Positions 6,680 through 13,832 of a DNA stretch of 18,243 bases are shown here, in pieces. The notes under the pieces are model-generated. The model was not told the DNA's origin and made no database searches. It was given only the letters and a program-made list of their open reading frames with translations. The translations under genes were made by a program, and so were the position numbers. Origin of the DNA: Leptospira abararensis (GTDB lineage Bacteria > Spirochaetota > Leptospiria > Leptospirales > Leptospiraceae); contig NZ_JAFFPR010000015.1 of the NCBI RefSeq assembly GCF_016918735.1, positions 1 to 18,243 on the forward strand, written 5' to 3'. Positions within the stretch are counted from its first letter, which is position 1; each line of letters opens with the position of its first letter.

Positions 6680-8568
6680 TAGAGAATTCCTTCCAACCGC
6701 TCCAGTGCAATCCAGAATCCCTCACCACCATTTTTATGCCCTTGCCAAATTTCGGGAATGAACCAAGCTTTAGGAGCATGTTCTGCAAATATTTTTCCAA
6801 GCCTTGGAAAGTCGATTTCTCCATCACCTACCTGAAGGCCCTCTCCATTAAGACCTTTGGCATCACCCATATGGATATGAGCTGTAAAAGGAGCGATCCT
6901 CGTAGAAAAATCATAAAAATCATATCCGAAGTGATTACACGTTAACATTGTATGAGATACATCATAACACATTCTCAGGTTAAATTTTTTACACCATTCT
7001 TCAATCTCTGCAATATGAACAAAAATATTCTGGTATCGTTGCCCGCCAAAATGCCAAGGGAAAGGTGCCATCGTTTGCGGAATCAATTCTACTCCCTCTT
7101 GATTTAACAACTGCAAACTTTCACCAAACCTTTTGTAATATGAAGGTAGAACTTCTTTAGGAAGGTTTCCGTCCATTGAAATTCCACCTATATTCGCAAC
7201 AATAAACGGTTTCTTGGTTTTCGGAAAAAATTGTTTTAATGAACGAGTAATATCAATGACTCGCTGTGTTTCTTTTAGCGAGATTTTGCGATAGGCATCA
7301 TCAGGAGTTGCTAAATCCATCAAATGGCTACCTTCAAATAACTCAGGTGCATGCACAACAAATTCACAATCATACGTTCCACTCAGGTATTTTCCCGGAT
7401 CCAATTCCATATCGGAGTAAGACAAATGGAATTCAAATAGATCTGGTTTCACGCGATGATAATATTCTTGAAAGTCGTGGTAGCGAACAGGAACTCCCCA
7501 TGGCCGGCTGAATTTATATTGCTTTGGCTCAATTCTCTTTTCGCTGAGATCCGATGGGAAAAAATAATCCTCTTCTAACATATCACGTTGAATCTTTTTT
7601 CCGATCAGTTCATTCATTTTCTGCGGAGAGAGACCTTGCCCAGGGCTTAATACCTTGATCATCTCTTTTGTAATTATGGTTCCCCGTGAGATTGGAATTG
7701 CCGCAACACAACTTTTAGAAAGATTCTCCCGATTGATCATTTCACCTTGGCTAAGCTTACGTTCATATTGAGTAGATCCAAGAGCTTCTTCAATTTCACG
7801 AATCCCTTGCACCAACTTAGCAAATTCGCTAGATTCCAAACTCGCTGCATGATCGGGCCCTTCCATATTTCGATCCAATGTTAAATGACGCTCTACAACC
7901 ATGGCACCCATTGCAACAGAAGCTAAGGTCACGTTGATCCCTCTTTCATGGCCAGAATAACCAACATAACTGTGGAATTCTCTTAACTGTTGTATCCATT
8001 TTAGATTAATATCGTGCAAAGGCGCGGGATAGGTACTGTTGCAATGTAAAAAAACAAACGGTACATTGGATTTATTCAAATAATCTCGAGTGAAGAGTAT
8101 TTCTTCCGTATTACTCATTCCAGTGGATAATATCAATGGTTTCTTGGTTTCGATCAATCGATCCAAGAGTGTAACATTTGTTAAATCAGCAGAAGCCACT
8201 TTATAAGCTGGCACAGGAAAACTTTCGAGGATATCAACACTCTTATAATCCCATGGCGTACACAAGTAAAGGATTCCTTTCTCTATACAGTATGAATTCA
8301 GTTTTCGGTGGAATTCTTTATCGAGTTCAAATTTTTCAAGCAGGTCTAGTATGTATTCTGTTCCTAAATCTTCTCCAGATTTTTTGAGACTTTTTTGACG
8401 ATAAACTTCATCTAAATGCCTCATTTGGAATTTCGCACAATCTGCCCCAACGGAAACTGCGACATCTACAAGTTCGTATGCCTTCTGCAGATTTCCGTTG
8501 TGATTGTTACCAATCTCAGCAATGATAAAAGTCCGTCCCGATCCAATTTCAAAATTACCAATTTTCAT
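6679..8568 (-). CDS. neuB: NeuB-family nonulosonate synthase fused to a TIM-barrel isomerase/epimerase-like domain
   Basis: About 629 residues, nearly twice a normal NeuB (about 345). Residues 1-270 form the NeuB barrel, which condenses phosphoenolpyruvate with an N-acyl hexosamine-type sugar: AEIGNNHNG at 17-25, ERHLTLDR at 226-233 and GPDH at 237-240. A SAF (antifreeze-like) domain spans about 283-341 with LSPQKMNELIGKK. Residues 350-629 are a second barrel like sugar phosphate isomerases/epimerases, with YDVSH at 535-539, HIHMGD at 564-569 and PEIWQGH at 605-611 as likely metal-site strands. Start: ATG at 8568 gives the usual MKIGNFEIG beginning. A TTG at 8583 overlaps the upstream stop (TTGA) but has its purine-rich stretch with no spacing. 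The gene lies inside the heptose cassette. Confidence 0.88.
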   Translation of the reverse strand: MKIGNFEIGSGRTFIIAEIGNNHNGNLQKAYELVDVAVSVGADCAKFQMRHLDEVYRQKSLKKSGEDLGTEYILDLLEKFELDKEFHRKLNSYCIEKGILYLCTPWDYKSVDILESFPVPAYKVASADLTNVTLLDRLIETKKPLILSTGMSNTEEILFTRDYLNKSNVPFVFLHCNSTYPAPLHDINLKWIQQLREFHSYVGYSGHERGINVTLASVAMGAMVVERHLTLDRNMEGPDHAASLESSEFAKLVQGIREIEEALGSTQYERKLSQGEMINRENLSKSCVAAIPISRGTIITKEMIKVLSPGQGLSPQKMNELIGKKIQRDMLEEDYFFPSDLSEKRIEPKQYKFSRPWGVPVRYHDFQEYYHRVKPDLFEFHLSYSDMELDPGKYLSGTYDCEFVVHAPELFEGSHLMDLATPDDAYRKISLKETQRVIDITRSLKQFFPKTKKPFIVANIGGISMDGNLPKEVLPSYYKRFGESLQLLNQEGVELIPQTMAPFPWHFGGQRYQNIFVHIAEIEEWCKKFNLRMCYDVSHTMLTCNHFGYDFYDFSTRIAPFTAHIHMGDAKGLNGEGLQVGDGEIDFPRLGKIFAEHAPKAWFIPEIWQGHKNGGEGFWIALERLEGIL

Positions 8569-8579
8569 TAAAATACCGC

Positions 8580-9956
8580 TCAATCCTCTTTAATTAATTC
8601 TTCTCGAACCGTCCAGGCCTGTAGGCCTTCCGAATCAAATCGAAAGGGCCGATAATTCAAACCAACGGAATCCATCCAATTCAAAATCTTATGCCTAACA
8701 AAAGGGGGAACATAAAATAGAAAAAAACCGCCACCCCCAGCTCCTAACAATTTCCCACCAATGGCCCCATTTGCAATCGCATCATTATAAATTTTATCTA
8801 GGAATTGATTAGAAATTTTTGAACTCAAACCCCGTTTAATCTCCCAAGCTTTGTGCAAACAGAGACCAAACTGCAAAAGGCGCCCCCTTAAAAGATGATT
8901 CCTCATTTCATAAGTAAGCTCTACATTAGATTGGACTTTTTGTTTAATATCAGATTGTTTCATAGATTCACGCTGATCATCATGTATATTACCTGAATCA
9001 TGCGTTGTGGCAGTGTCACATAAAATCAAACTTTCTTCCAACTCGATCATAGTGTCTTTAGAAAGTCTCAATGGATGAACAATATTTTGATCCATTGCAA
9101 ACTCCATAAAGTTGAAGCCTCCAAAAACAGTGGCATATTGATCCTGCCACCCACCAGCAATTCCCATATCTAAACGTTCCGCTTGAAATGCCAATTCAGC
9201 AATCTCATGATTGTCCCATTTATCTTTTCGGAATTGATTAAAACAGCCAAGAATGGCAGAGGATACAACAGCTGATCCACCAAGGCCCGAGTTCATAGGA
9301 TAATCTGAATGTACAAATAATTCGAATCCGAAATTTGGACGTGCTACCTTGATAATTGATTGGAATAACTTAAACTTTGACTCACGGTTTATCAAATCAT
9401 CAAAATCGGTAAATTCAATTGATTCTTTTAAGTCTCTTGAATTTAGAATTATTTTATAATCTTCCCTAATCCTTAAAGTTGCATGAGTATATAAGGAAAC
9501 CGTTGAGTTGATCACAGCACCTTTTTCACTACTAAAAAAATGAGTGAGATCCGAACCACCACCGCCAAAACTAATCCGAACTGGTGATCGTGCCCTTGCA
9601 TACACTTTACGTTCTTCTAAAATGGGGATTTCATCTTTAGTTACGATTCCAACCAATCGTTTATTTTCGTCCAAAATTGGTATAAAGCGAATCCTGGAAT
9701 CCAACATCTTTAATAATTGTTCTCGAGGAGATTGATTCGAAGACCAGGTGAATTCGCGATTCATTCCATCGGAGATAGGAGAACTTAGACTTTTACCGTT
9801 CAGTAAATTCCGTCTAATATCGCCATCGGTAACAAGTCCAATGATTTGTTTGGTTTCGTTCTGAACTAAAATAAAGCCGAGATGATTTCCCTCAATTTTA
9901 ACTAATGCCTGTTCAATGGAACTATCGAGTGTCACTAAAAATAAATCAAAATTCAA
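8580..9956 (-). CDS. hddA: CBS-pair / GHMP kinase fusion, D-glycero-D-manno-heptose 7-phosphate kinase-like
   Basis: A 458-residue protein. Residues 1-115 are two CBS motifs (VTDGDIRR at 42-49; GIVTKDEI at 103-110). The rest is a GHMP kinase of the HddA type: RSPVRISFGGGGSDL at 123-137, the ATP loop SGLGGSAVVSSA at 223-234, and the C-terminal GKLLGAGGGGFFLF at 401-414. HddA phosphorylates heptose 7-phosphate at O-1 in GDP-heptose synthesis. The TTG start at 9956 overlaps the upstream stop (TTGA) and has a consensus AAGGAG eight bases upstream. An in-frame ATG at 9986 would only add residues overlapping hddC. The CBS pair, which binds adenosyl nucleotides in other proteins, is not part of ordinary HddA and suggests allosteric control. 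L-fucokinase-like activity on another sugar is an alternative. Confidence 0.85.
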   Translation of the reverse strand: MNFDLFLVTLDSSIEQALVKIEGNHLGFILVQNETKQIIGLVTDGDIRRNLLNGKSLSSPISDGMNREFTWSSNQSPREQLLKMLDSRIRFIPILDENKRLVGIVTKDEIPILEERKVYARARSPVRISFGGGGSDLTHFFSSEKGAVINSTVSLYTHATLRIREDYKIILNSRDLKESIEFTDFDDLINRESKFKLFQSIIKVARPNFGFELFVHSDYPMNSGLGGSAVVSSAILGCFNQFRKDKWDNHEIAELAFQAERLDMGIAGGWQDQYATVFGGFNFMEFAMDQNIVHPLRLSKDTMIELEESLILCDTATTHDSGNIHDDQRESMKQSDIKQKVQSNVELTYEMRNHLLRGRLLQFGLCLHKAWEIKRGLSSKISNQFLDKIYNDAIANGAIGGKLLGAGGGGFFLFYVPPFVRHKILNWMDSVGLNYRPFRFDSEGLQAWTVREELIKED

Positions 9957-10675
9957 AGTCCGGTCTCCTTTCCTGATGTAATCCATTTCTGGAACCGTTC
10001 ATAATCCTCAGGAATTCCAATGTCTATAAATTCCGTCTCCAAAGGAACAGCCCTTAGTCTTCCCTGTTTGACCAAGTTCGGGAATATGTCTTTTTCCATG
10101 GAAAACTCCCCGGTCTTTCCAATAAAATCATCAGAATGCAACTTATAGATTCCAGCATTGATCCATCCCTGACCTGCATTTTCCTTTTTCTCATCAAATG
10201 CCATAATCAAATCCCCACTGGTCGTTACCTTACCGTATCGAGAAACATCAGAAATATGAATCACTCCAATGGATGGTGCTATCGAACTCGCAATACGATT
10301 CATTGATTTTGCATCCACCCATGTATCTGCATTAACGATAACGAATTCTCCTGAATAATTTAGGGATTGTAAAGTATAGGCAACTGACCCTCCCGTTCCT
10401 AATAAAGACGGTTCAACAGAATAATGGATCTTACACTTTTCCAAAATGCTTTCTTTTAGATTTTCAACACAGCTTATAATTAAATCAGATTTATGATGAA
10501 GTAAAAAATAAAAATTCTTAAACCCCTGGTTCACGTAATTTTCTAATAGATACTGAAGGAAAGGTTTTCCATTCACAGGAGCTAACGGTTTTGGTACATC
10601 GCTCACAACAGAAGCCAAACGTGTTCCCTTACCGCCGGCTAAAATGAAAATAGGCAAATCCATAAAATCATTCAT
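9953..10675 (-). CDS. hddC: Sugar-phosphate nucleotidyltransferase, heptose 1-phosphate guanylyltransferase-like
   Basis: A 240-residue nucleotidyltransferase of the RmlA/ManC fold. The signature AGGKGTRL is at 13-20, with K29 in VPKPLAPVNGKPFL. EPSLLGTGG is at 88-96, and the metal-binding NADTW at 115-119. Its length and the adjoining kinase and phosphatase genes fit HddC, which joins GTP and D-glycero-D-manno-heptose 1-phosphate to GDP-heptose. The nucleotide cannot be proved from sequence, so a mannose or N-acetylglucosamine 1-phosphate transferase remains possible. The ATG at 10675 has GAGG about ten bases upstream and follows the phosphatase gene by 18 bp. A second ATG four codons in is less well placed. 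The stop overlaps the kinase start as TTGA. Confidence 0.82.
   Translation of the reverse strand: MNDFMDLPIFILAGGKGTRLASVVSDVPKPLAPVNGKPFLQYLLENYVNQGFKNFYFLLHHKSDLIISCVENLKESILEKCKIHYSVEPSLLGTGGSVAYTLQSLNYSGEFVIVNADTWVDAKSMNRIASSIAPSIGVIHISDVSRYGKVTTSGDLIMAFDEKKENAGQGWINAGIYKLHSDDFIGKTGEFSMEKDIFPNLVKQGRLRAVPLETEFIDIGIPEDYERFQKWITSGKETGL
9965..9970 (-). promoter_or_regulatory. Consensus Shine-Dalgarno deciding a TTG start
   Basis: AAGGAG on the minus strand, eight bases before the TTG at 9956. It is the strongest reason to start the CBS-kinase at TTG rather than at the in-frame ATG at 9986, which lies upstream of this site. Confidence 0.75.
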
Positions 10676-10693
10676 AATTAAAGGACCTCGTAA

Positions 10694-11248
10694 CTAAGTC
10701 AGAAATGAGCTTGCCTCATTTAAAGAAGTAATAAGAAAACTTCCCTCCGGTAGGGAATTTCTTTTTTTATTCGGATTCAAAAGGAGCAAATTTTTTCCAA
10801 TTCCAGCATTCAATCCAGCTTCCAAATCAGTCGTTTGATCTCCGATTAAAACGGAGCCAGGTAAATCAACATGAAAGCGTTTTCCCGCTTTTAATATCAT
10901 CCCAGGACCTGGCTTTCGAAAACTAGAGATACGTTTGTATTTTGAATTTCCAAAATCAGGATGGAAAGGGCAAAAATACACTTTTGAAATTACACATTTA
11001 TGTTTTTGGAATTCGCCAAGCATCCATTGAGTCAGTTTCCAAAACTCTCGTTCCGAATAGTAACCTCTAGCAATTCCCGCCTGGTTGGTTATAACAAAAA
11101 TCAAATATCCTTTGGAGTTTGCATATTGACAGAGTTCAAAGATACCCGGCTTAAACTGAAAATTTTGAATTTGATAAACGTAATCATAATCTTCATTAAT
11201 GACCCCGTCTCGATCCAAAAACAATGCTTTGTTTAACTTTGTTTCCAT
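10694..11248 (-). CDS. gmhB: HAD-IIIA phosphatase, GmhB-like heptose bisphosphate phosphatase
   Basis: A 184-residue HAD phosphatase of the GmhB/HisB-N type, which removes the 7-phosphate from D-glycero-D-manno-heptose 1,7-bisphosphate. The nucleophile and acid are D12 and D14 in FLDRDGVINED. TNQAGIARG is at 54-62, K112 is in RKPGPGM, and D137 and D141 are in GDQTTDLEAG. The zinc loop is odd: E. coli GmhB has CPHHP and a later CDC, while here the loop reads CPFHP (92-96) and SSF (108-110), so at most one ligand is clearly kept. ATG at 11248 overlaps the previous stop by one base (TGATG), with AAGG four bases upstream. A TTG one codon earlier is too close to that site. Confidence 0.85.
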   Translation of the reverse strand: METKLNKALFLDRDGVINEDYDYVYQIQNFQFKPGIFELCQYANSKGYLIFVITNQAGIARGYYSEREFWKLTQWMLGEFQKHKCVISKVYFCPFHPDFGNSKYKRISSFRKPGPGMILKAGKRFHVDLPGSVLIGDQTTDLEAGLNAGIGKNLLLLNPNKKRNSLPEGSFLITSLNEASSFLT

Positions 11249-12492
11249 CAAACCTTGTTTGGTGCAAAAACAACAGACTGTTCTCTATTGAGGGATTCAA
11301 TTTCTTTTTTAATTAAAGATTTCATATATTCATGCGGAAATTTTTTATGATTTCCTTGAATAAAAGCTTTAGAGAACTCTTTATATTTTTTCCTATCTAC
11401 CTGGACTTGATTAAAATCTATTGAGTCAAAGCCGAATTCGTCAAAATAGATTAATTGAGTATTTAACAATTTACTTAAACCTAAAATTGAATCAATCATA
11501 GGCTTATCATTCAATTCTCTGTAGATTAAATTCACAATAGGTTTATTCGCCAAAACACCAAAATAAGACGCCGTGCTGTCATGAACTAAAACTAGATCAA
11601 TATTAATGGTAGCGTTCTCGGAAGTTACATCCAGAATAGAAACATTGCACTTAATGTATTCTTTAAGTAGAATATCTTTATCTTCCTTTCTTGTGTCTGG
11701 ATGCAAAGTTAGAAAAACATCATAACCTAACCCTATCAAATGTTCGAAGATTTTACTTAATGAACGGTAATACTTTTCTGGATCTAATTTAATCTTATAC
11801 CCAAATTGATCCACATTCGGTAAATTTTGATCAAGCCATAGAACTGATTTTCTTTTTTTATTATAATCTGGAATTTGTTTAGATTTTTTTGCTATTAGAA
11901 ACCTTTCTTGAAAGTGATTTCCGGTAACAAGTAACTTCGTACGAAAACCAAATGGGCCTAAATACGGATACTGCGCACTGATCCGCATCTTTGTAGAATC
12001 AAGCCAGAATCTTGGCCCACGAAATCGACGTTTCATTCCAATAATAAAACGTATCCTCTTATAGTAGGCAAGTAAACCCTCAAAAAATCCCATACCAAAT
12101 TTGTGATCGGATGCATTATCACCTACCCCATGCATTAAATAATAATAATATTCAAAATTTTTATCTACAAATGAAAATACATTCATAAAAGCATTTGGTG
12201 GTGCCCAGGTATAAAAAAATACTAGCGATTGTCTTATGGCCTTATTTTCAAGAAATTCAATTACCGATTTTTCATCAAAAAACTTCGAAAATTGAATATT
12301 CTTACTATTATCAGGAGAAGTCTCCTTCGCATCTTTTAAAAAATCATGAGCGTATGTTAGTTGTAATACTTCAAAATCACAACGAACTTCCTTCAGAAGA
12401 TCAAATATCCAATAGGACCAAAAACGTTGATCCAACGGCCTATCGGCTATCAAATATATTTTAACTGGGTTATGACTCTGTGTAGGTTCCAT
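11248..12492 (-). CDS. Putative glycosyltransferase of GT-B type, family not recognised
   Basis: A 414-residue soluble protein with no signal peptide or clear membrane segment. The N-terminal half has an MHGVGDNASDHK stretch after several tyrosines. The C-terminal half looks like a Rossmann-type nucleotide-sugar domain: KSVLWLDQNLPN, then GYDVFLTLHPDTRK, then IDLVLVHDSTASYFGVLANKPIVNLIY. An HP motif followed by an H-D-S-T motif with a conserved 'NKP' turn is reminiscent of polysialyl-, Kdo- and CDP-glycerol-type transferases, which use CMP- or CDP-linked donors. It lies directly after neuA2 (3 bp gap). I infer that it transfers a nonulosonate or heptose to the growing glycan. The ATG has no visible ribosome site and probably depends on coupling. 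Confidence is high that it is a gene, low for the function. Confidence 0.6.
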   Translation of the reverse strand: MEPTQSHNPVKIYLIADRPLDQRFWSYWIFDLLKEVRCDFEVLQLTYAHDFLKDAKETSPDNSKNIQFSKFFDEKSVIEFLENKAIRQSLVFFYTWAPPNAFMNVFSFVDKNFEYYYYLMHGVGDNASDHKFGMGFFEGLLAYYKRIRFIIGMKRRFRGPRFWLDSTKMRISAQYPYLGPFGFRTKLLVTGNHFQERFLIAKKSKQIPDYNKKRKSVLWLDQNLPNVDQFGYKIKLDPEKYYRSLSKIFEHLIGLGYDVFLTLHPDTRKEDKDILLKEYIKCNVSILDVTSENATINIDLVLVHDSTASYFGVLANKPIVNLIYRELNDKPMIDSILGLSKLLNTQLIYFDEFGFDSIDFNQVQVDRKKYKEFSKAFIQGNHKKFPHEYMKSLIKKEIESLNREQSVVFAPNKV

Positions 12493-12495
12493 TAT

Positions 12496-13188
12496 TTATT
12501 TTATATAATGTTTTGAGATTAGAAATTCAGCAAATTGAAAATCTATTAAAGTATCGATATCCACACATTCCAATTCATTGTCAATAATGAGTGGGGTGGT
12601 TACGGATCCAAAGAAAGACTGATTAGAAATTAAATCAGCTGGGCTTGTTAGGTAAAACGAACCATTTACAACAAAAGCAGACTCTAAATCTTGAGATCTT
12701 TGATTGAGTCCGTTAACATCCAAAAAAGGAATAAGATTTTGATTTTCAATTCTAAAAGTCCAGTTCGGATGATTATGAGTTTTTGAGACCGCAACCACTG
12801 GGTTTCTTTTGGTTTCGAAAAGTTTGATTCCCTGCCCCATCATCGCCAAACTTCGAAATGGAGAAGTTGGTTGTAATAACAACAATCCATCCACCTTGCC
12901 ATGTTCCGTTTGGTACCAATCTAAAGCATGAATTGCCATGTCAACTGATGAGGAAGTATCAGTTGACAAATGATCCGGGCGAAGCCAAGGAACATAACCT
13001 CCAAAATTCTTAGCAGTCAGAGCTATTTCCTCTGAATCTGTTGAGATCAGTACATCACAGATTTCTGAAATCTTTTTTGCTAGATCAATACTCCAAACAA
13101 TTAATGGTTTCCCACCAAGTAGTTTAATGTTTTTACCAGGTAACCTTTTCGATCCTGCTCTGGCAGGAATCAGAGCAAGAATTCTCAT
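12496..13188 (-). CDS. neuA: CMP-N-acetylneuraminate/legionaminate cytidylyltransferase (copy 2)
   Basis: A 230-residue CMP-nonulosonate synthetase starting MRILALIPARAGSKRLPGKN, the classic NeuA/LegF/PseF CTP-binding motif. STDSEEIA lies near residue 50, LLLLQPTSPFR is at about 102-112, and VNGSFYL is near the sugar-binding part. It couples CTP to a nonulosonate made by NeuB. The ATG at 13188 overlaps the hisH stop as ATGA. An in-frame extension to 13254 lies wholly inside hisH and has no family match, so I exclude it. It follows hisF/hisH and the amidotransferase, and neuC and neuB2 lie upstream, so it probably activates an amidinated or N-acetylated legionaminic-type acid. It is not a recent duplicate of the neuA at 3648-4391. 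Confidence 0.9.
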   Translation of the reverse strand: MRILALIPARAGSKRLPGKNIKLLGGKPLIVWSIDLAKKISEICDVLISTDSEEIALTAKNFGGYVPWLRPDHLSTDTSSSVDMAIHALDWYQTEHGKVDGLLLLQPTSPFRSLAMMGQGIKLFETKRNPVVAVSKTHNHPNWTFRIENQNLIPFLDVNGLNQRSQDLESAFVVNGSFYLTSPADLISNQSFFGSVTTPLIIDNELECVDIDTLIDFQFAEFLISKHYIK

Positions 13189-13832
13189 AGTTTTATAAAT
13201 TGACTCAGTATCCGAAGTCCTACATCCCCACTTTTTTCTGGATGAAATTGGCAACCGAATACGTTGTCTCTGCCAATAACAGCAGCAATACGATTTCCAC
13301 CGTAATTTGTATCGGCAAGTCGGTGTTTATCATTCTCTGGTAATGCCATAAAGGAATGTACAAAATAAACAGACTCACCATCTTGAATTTTTTCTAAAAT
13401 AGATGACTTCCAATTTTGATTCGATGTCGCGGGGTGCAACTCACTCCATCCAATATGCGGAATTTTTTGCGGTTGTCCTTGGGTTGTTAAAGATGGGATT
13501 GGAACCACACGCCCGGGAATTAAACCCAAACCTCGCGTGATTCCAAACTCTTCGCTTTCATCTAGTAACATTTGCATCCCTAAACAGATCGCTAACAAAG
13601 GTGTTCCCTTCGTGACCACTCGATGGATCACTTCCACCAAACCTCGCTGATTTAGTGCATCCATTGCATTCGCAAAAGCTCCAACACCCGGTAGTATAAT
13701 ATGAGAGGCTTTTTGAATCTTTTCTGGATCTGACGAAATATCGACTTTTGCTCCGCAATATTCGAATCCTCTTTGTACACTCAAAAGATTACCAACACCA
13801 TAATCTATAATCAAAACTTCAGGTAGTGACAA
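13185..13832 (-). CDS. hisH: HisH-type glutamine amidotransferase subunit
   Basis: A 215-residue class I glutaminase of the HisH family, which releases ammonia from glutamine for a partner synthase. The catalytic triad is C83 (AICLGMQ), H197 and E199 (QFHPEKSG). ILPGVGAF at 46-53 matches the oxyanion-strand region, and YFVHSF is at 156-161. The TTG start at 13832 has GAGGTG seven bases upstream and overlaps the hisF stop by 14 bp. In the histidine operon HisH pairs with HisF. Here no other histidine genes are present and the neighbours are hisF, a sugar amidotransferase and neuA. The pair most likely supplies ammonia for sugar amidation, as proposed for WbpG with HisH2/HisF2 in Pseudomonas O-antigen loci. 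Confidence 0.9.
   Translation of the reverse strand: MSLPEVLIIDYGVGNLLSVQRGFEYCGAKVDISSDPEKIQKASHIILPGVGAFANAMDALNQRGLVEVIHRVVTKGTPLLAICLGMQMLLDESEEFGITRGLGLIPGRVVPIPSLTTQGQPQKIPHIGWSELHPATSNQNWKSSILEKIQDGESVYFVHSFMALPENDKHRLADTNYGGNRIAAVIGRDNVFGCQFHPEKSGDVGLRILSQFIKL

Noticed and set aside
9957..9986. ATG start for the CBS-kinase at 9986
   Set aside because: The consensus AAGGAG lies downstream of that ATG and is correctly spaced for the TTG at 9956. The extra ten residues only overlap hddC.
13189..13254. N-terminal extension of neuA copy 2
   Set aside because: It lies wholly inside hisH and precedes the usual MRILALIPARAGSK start of the family.
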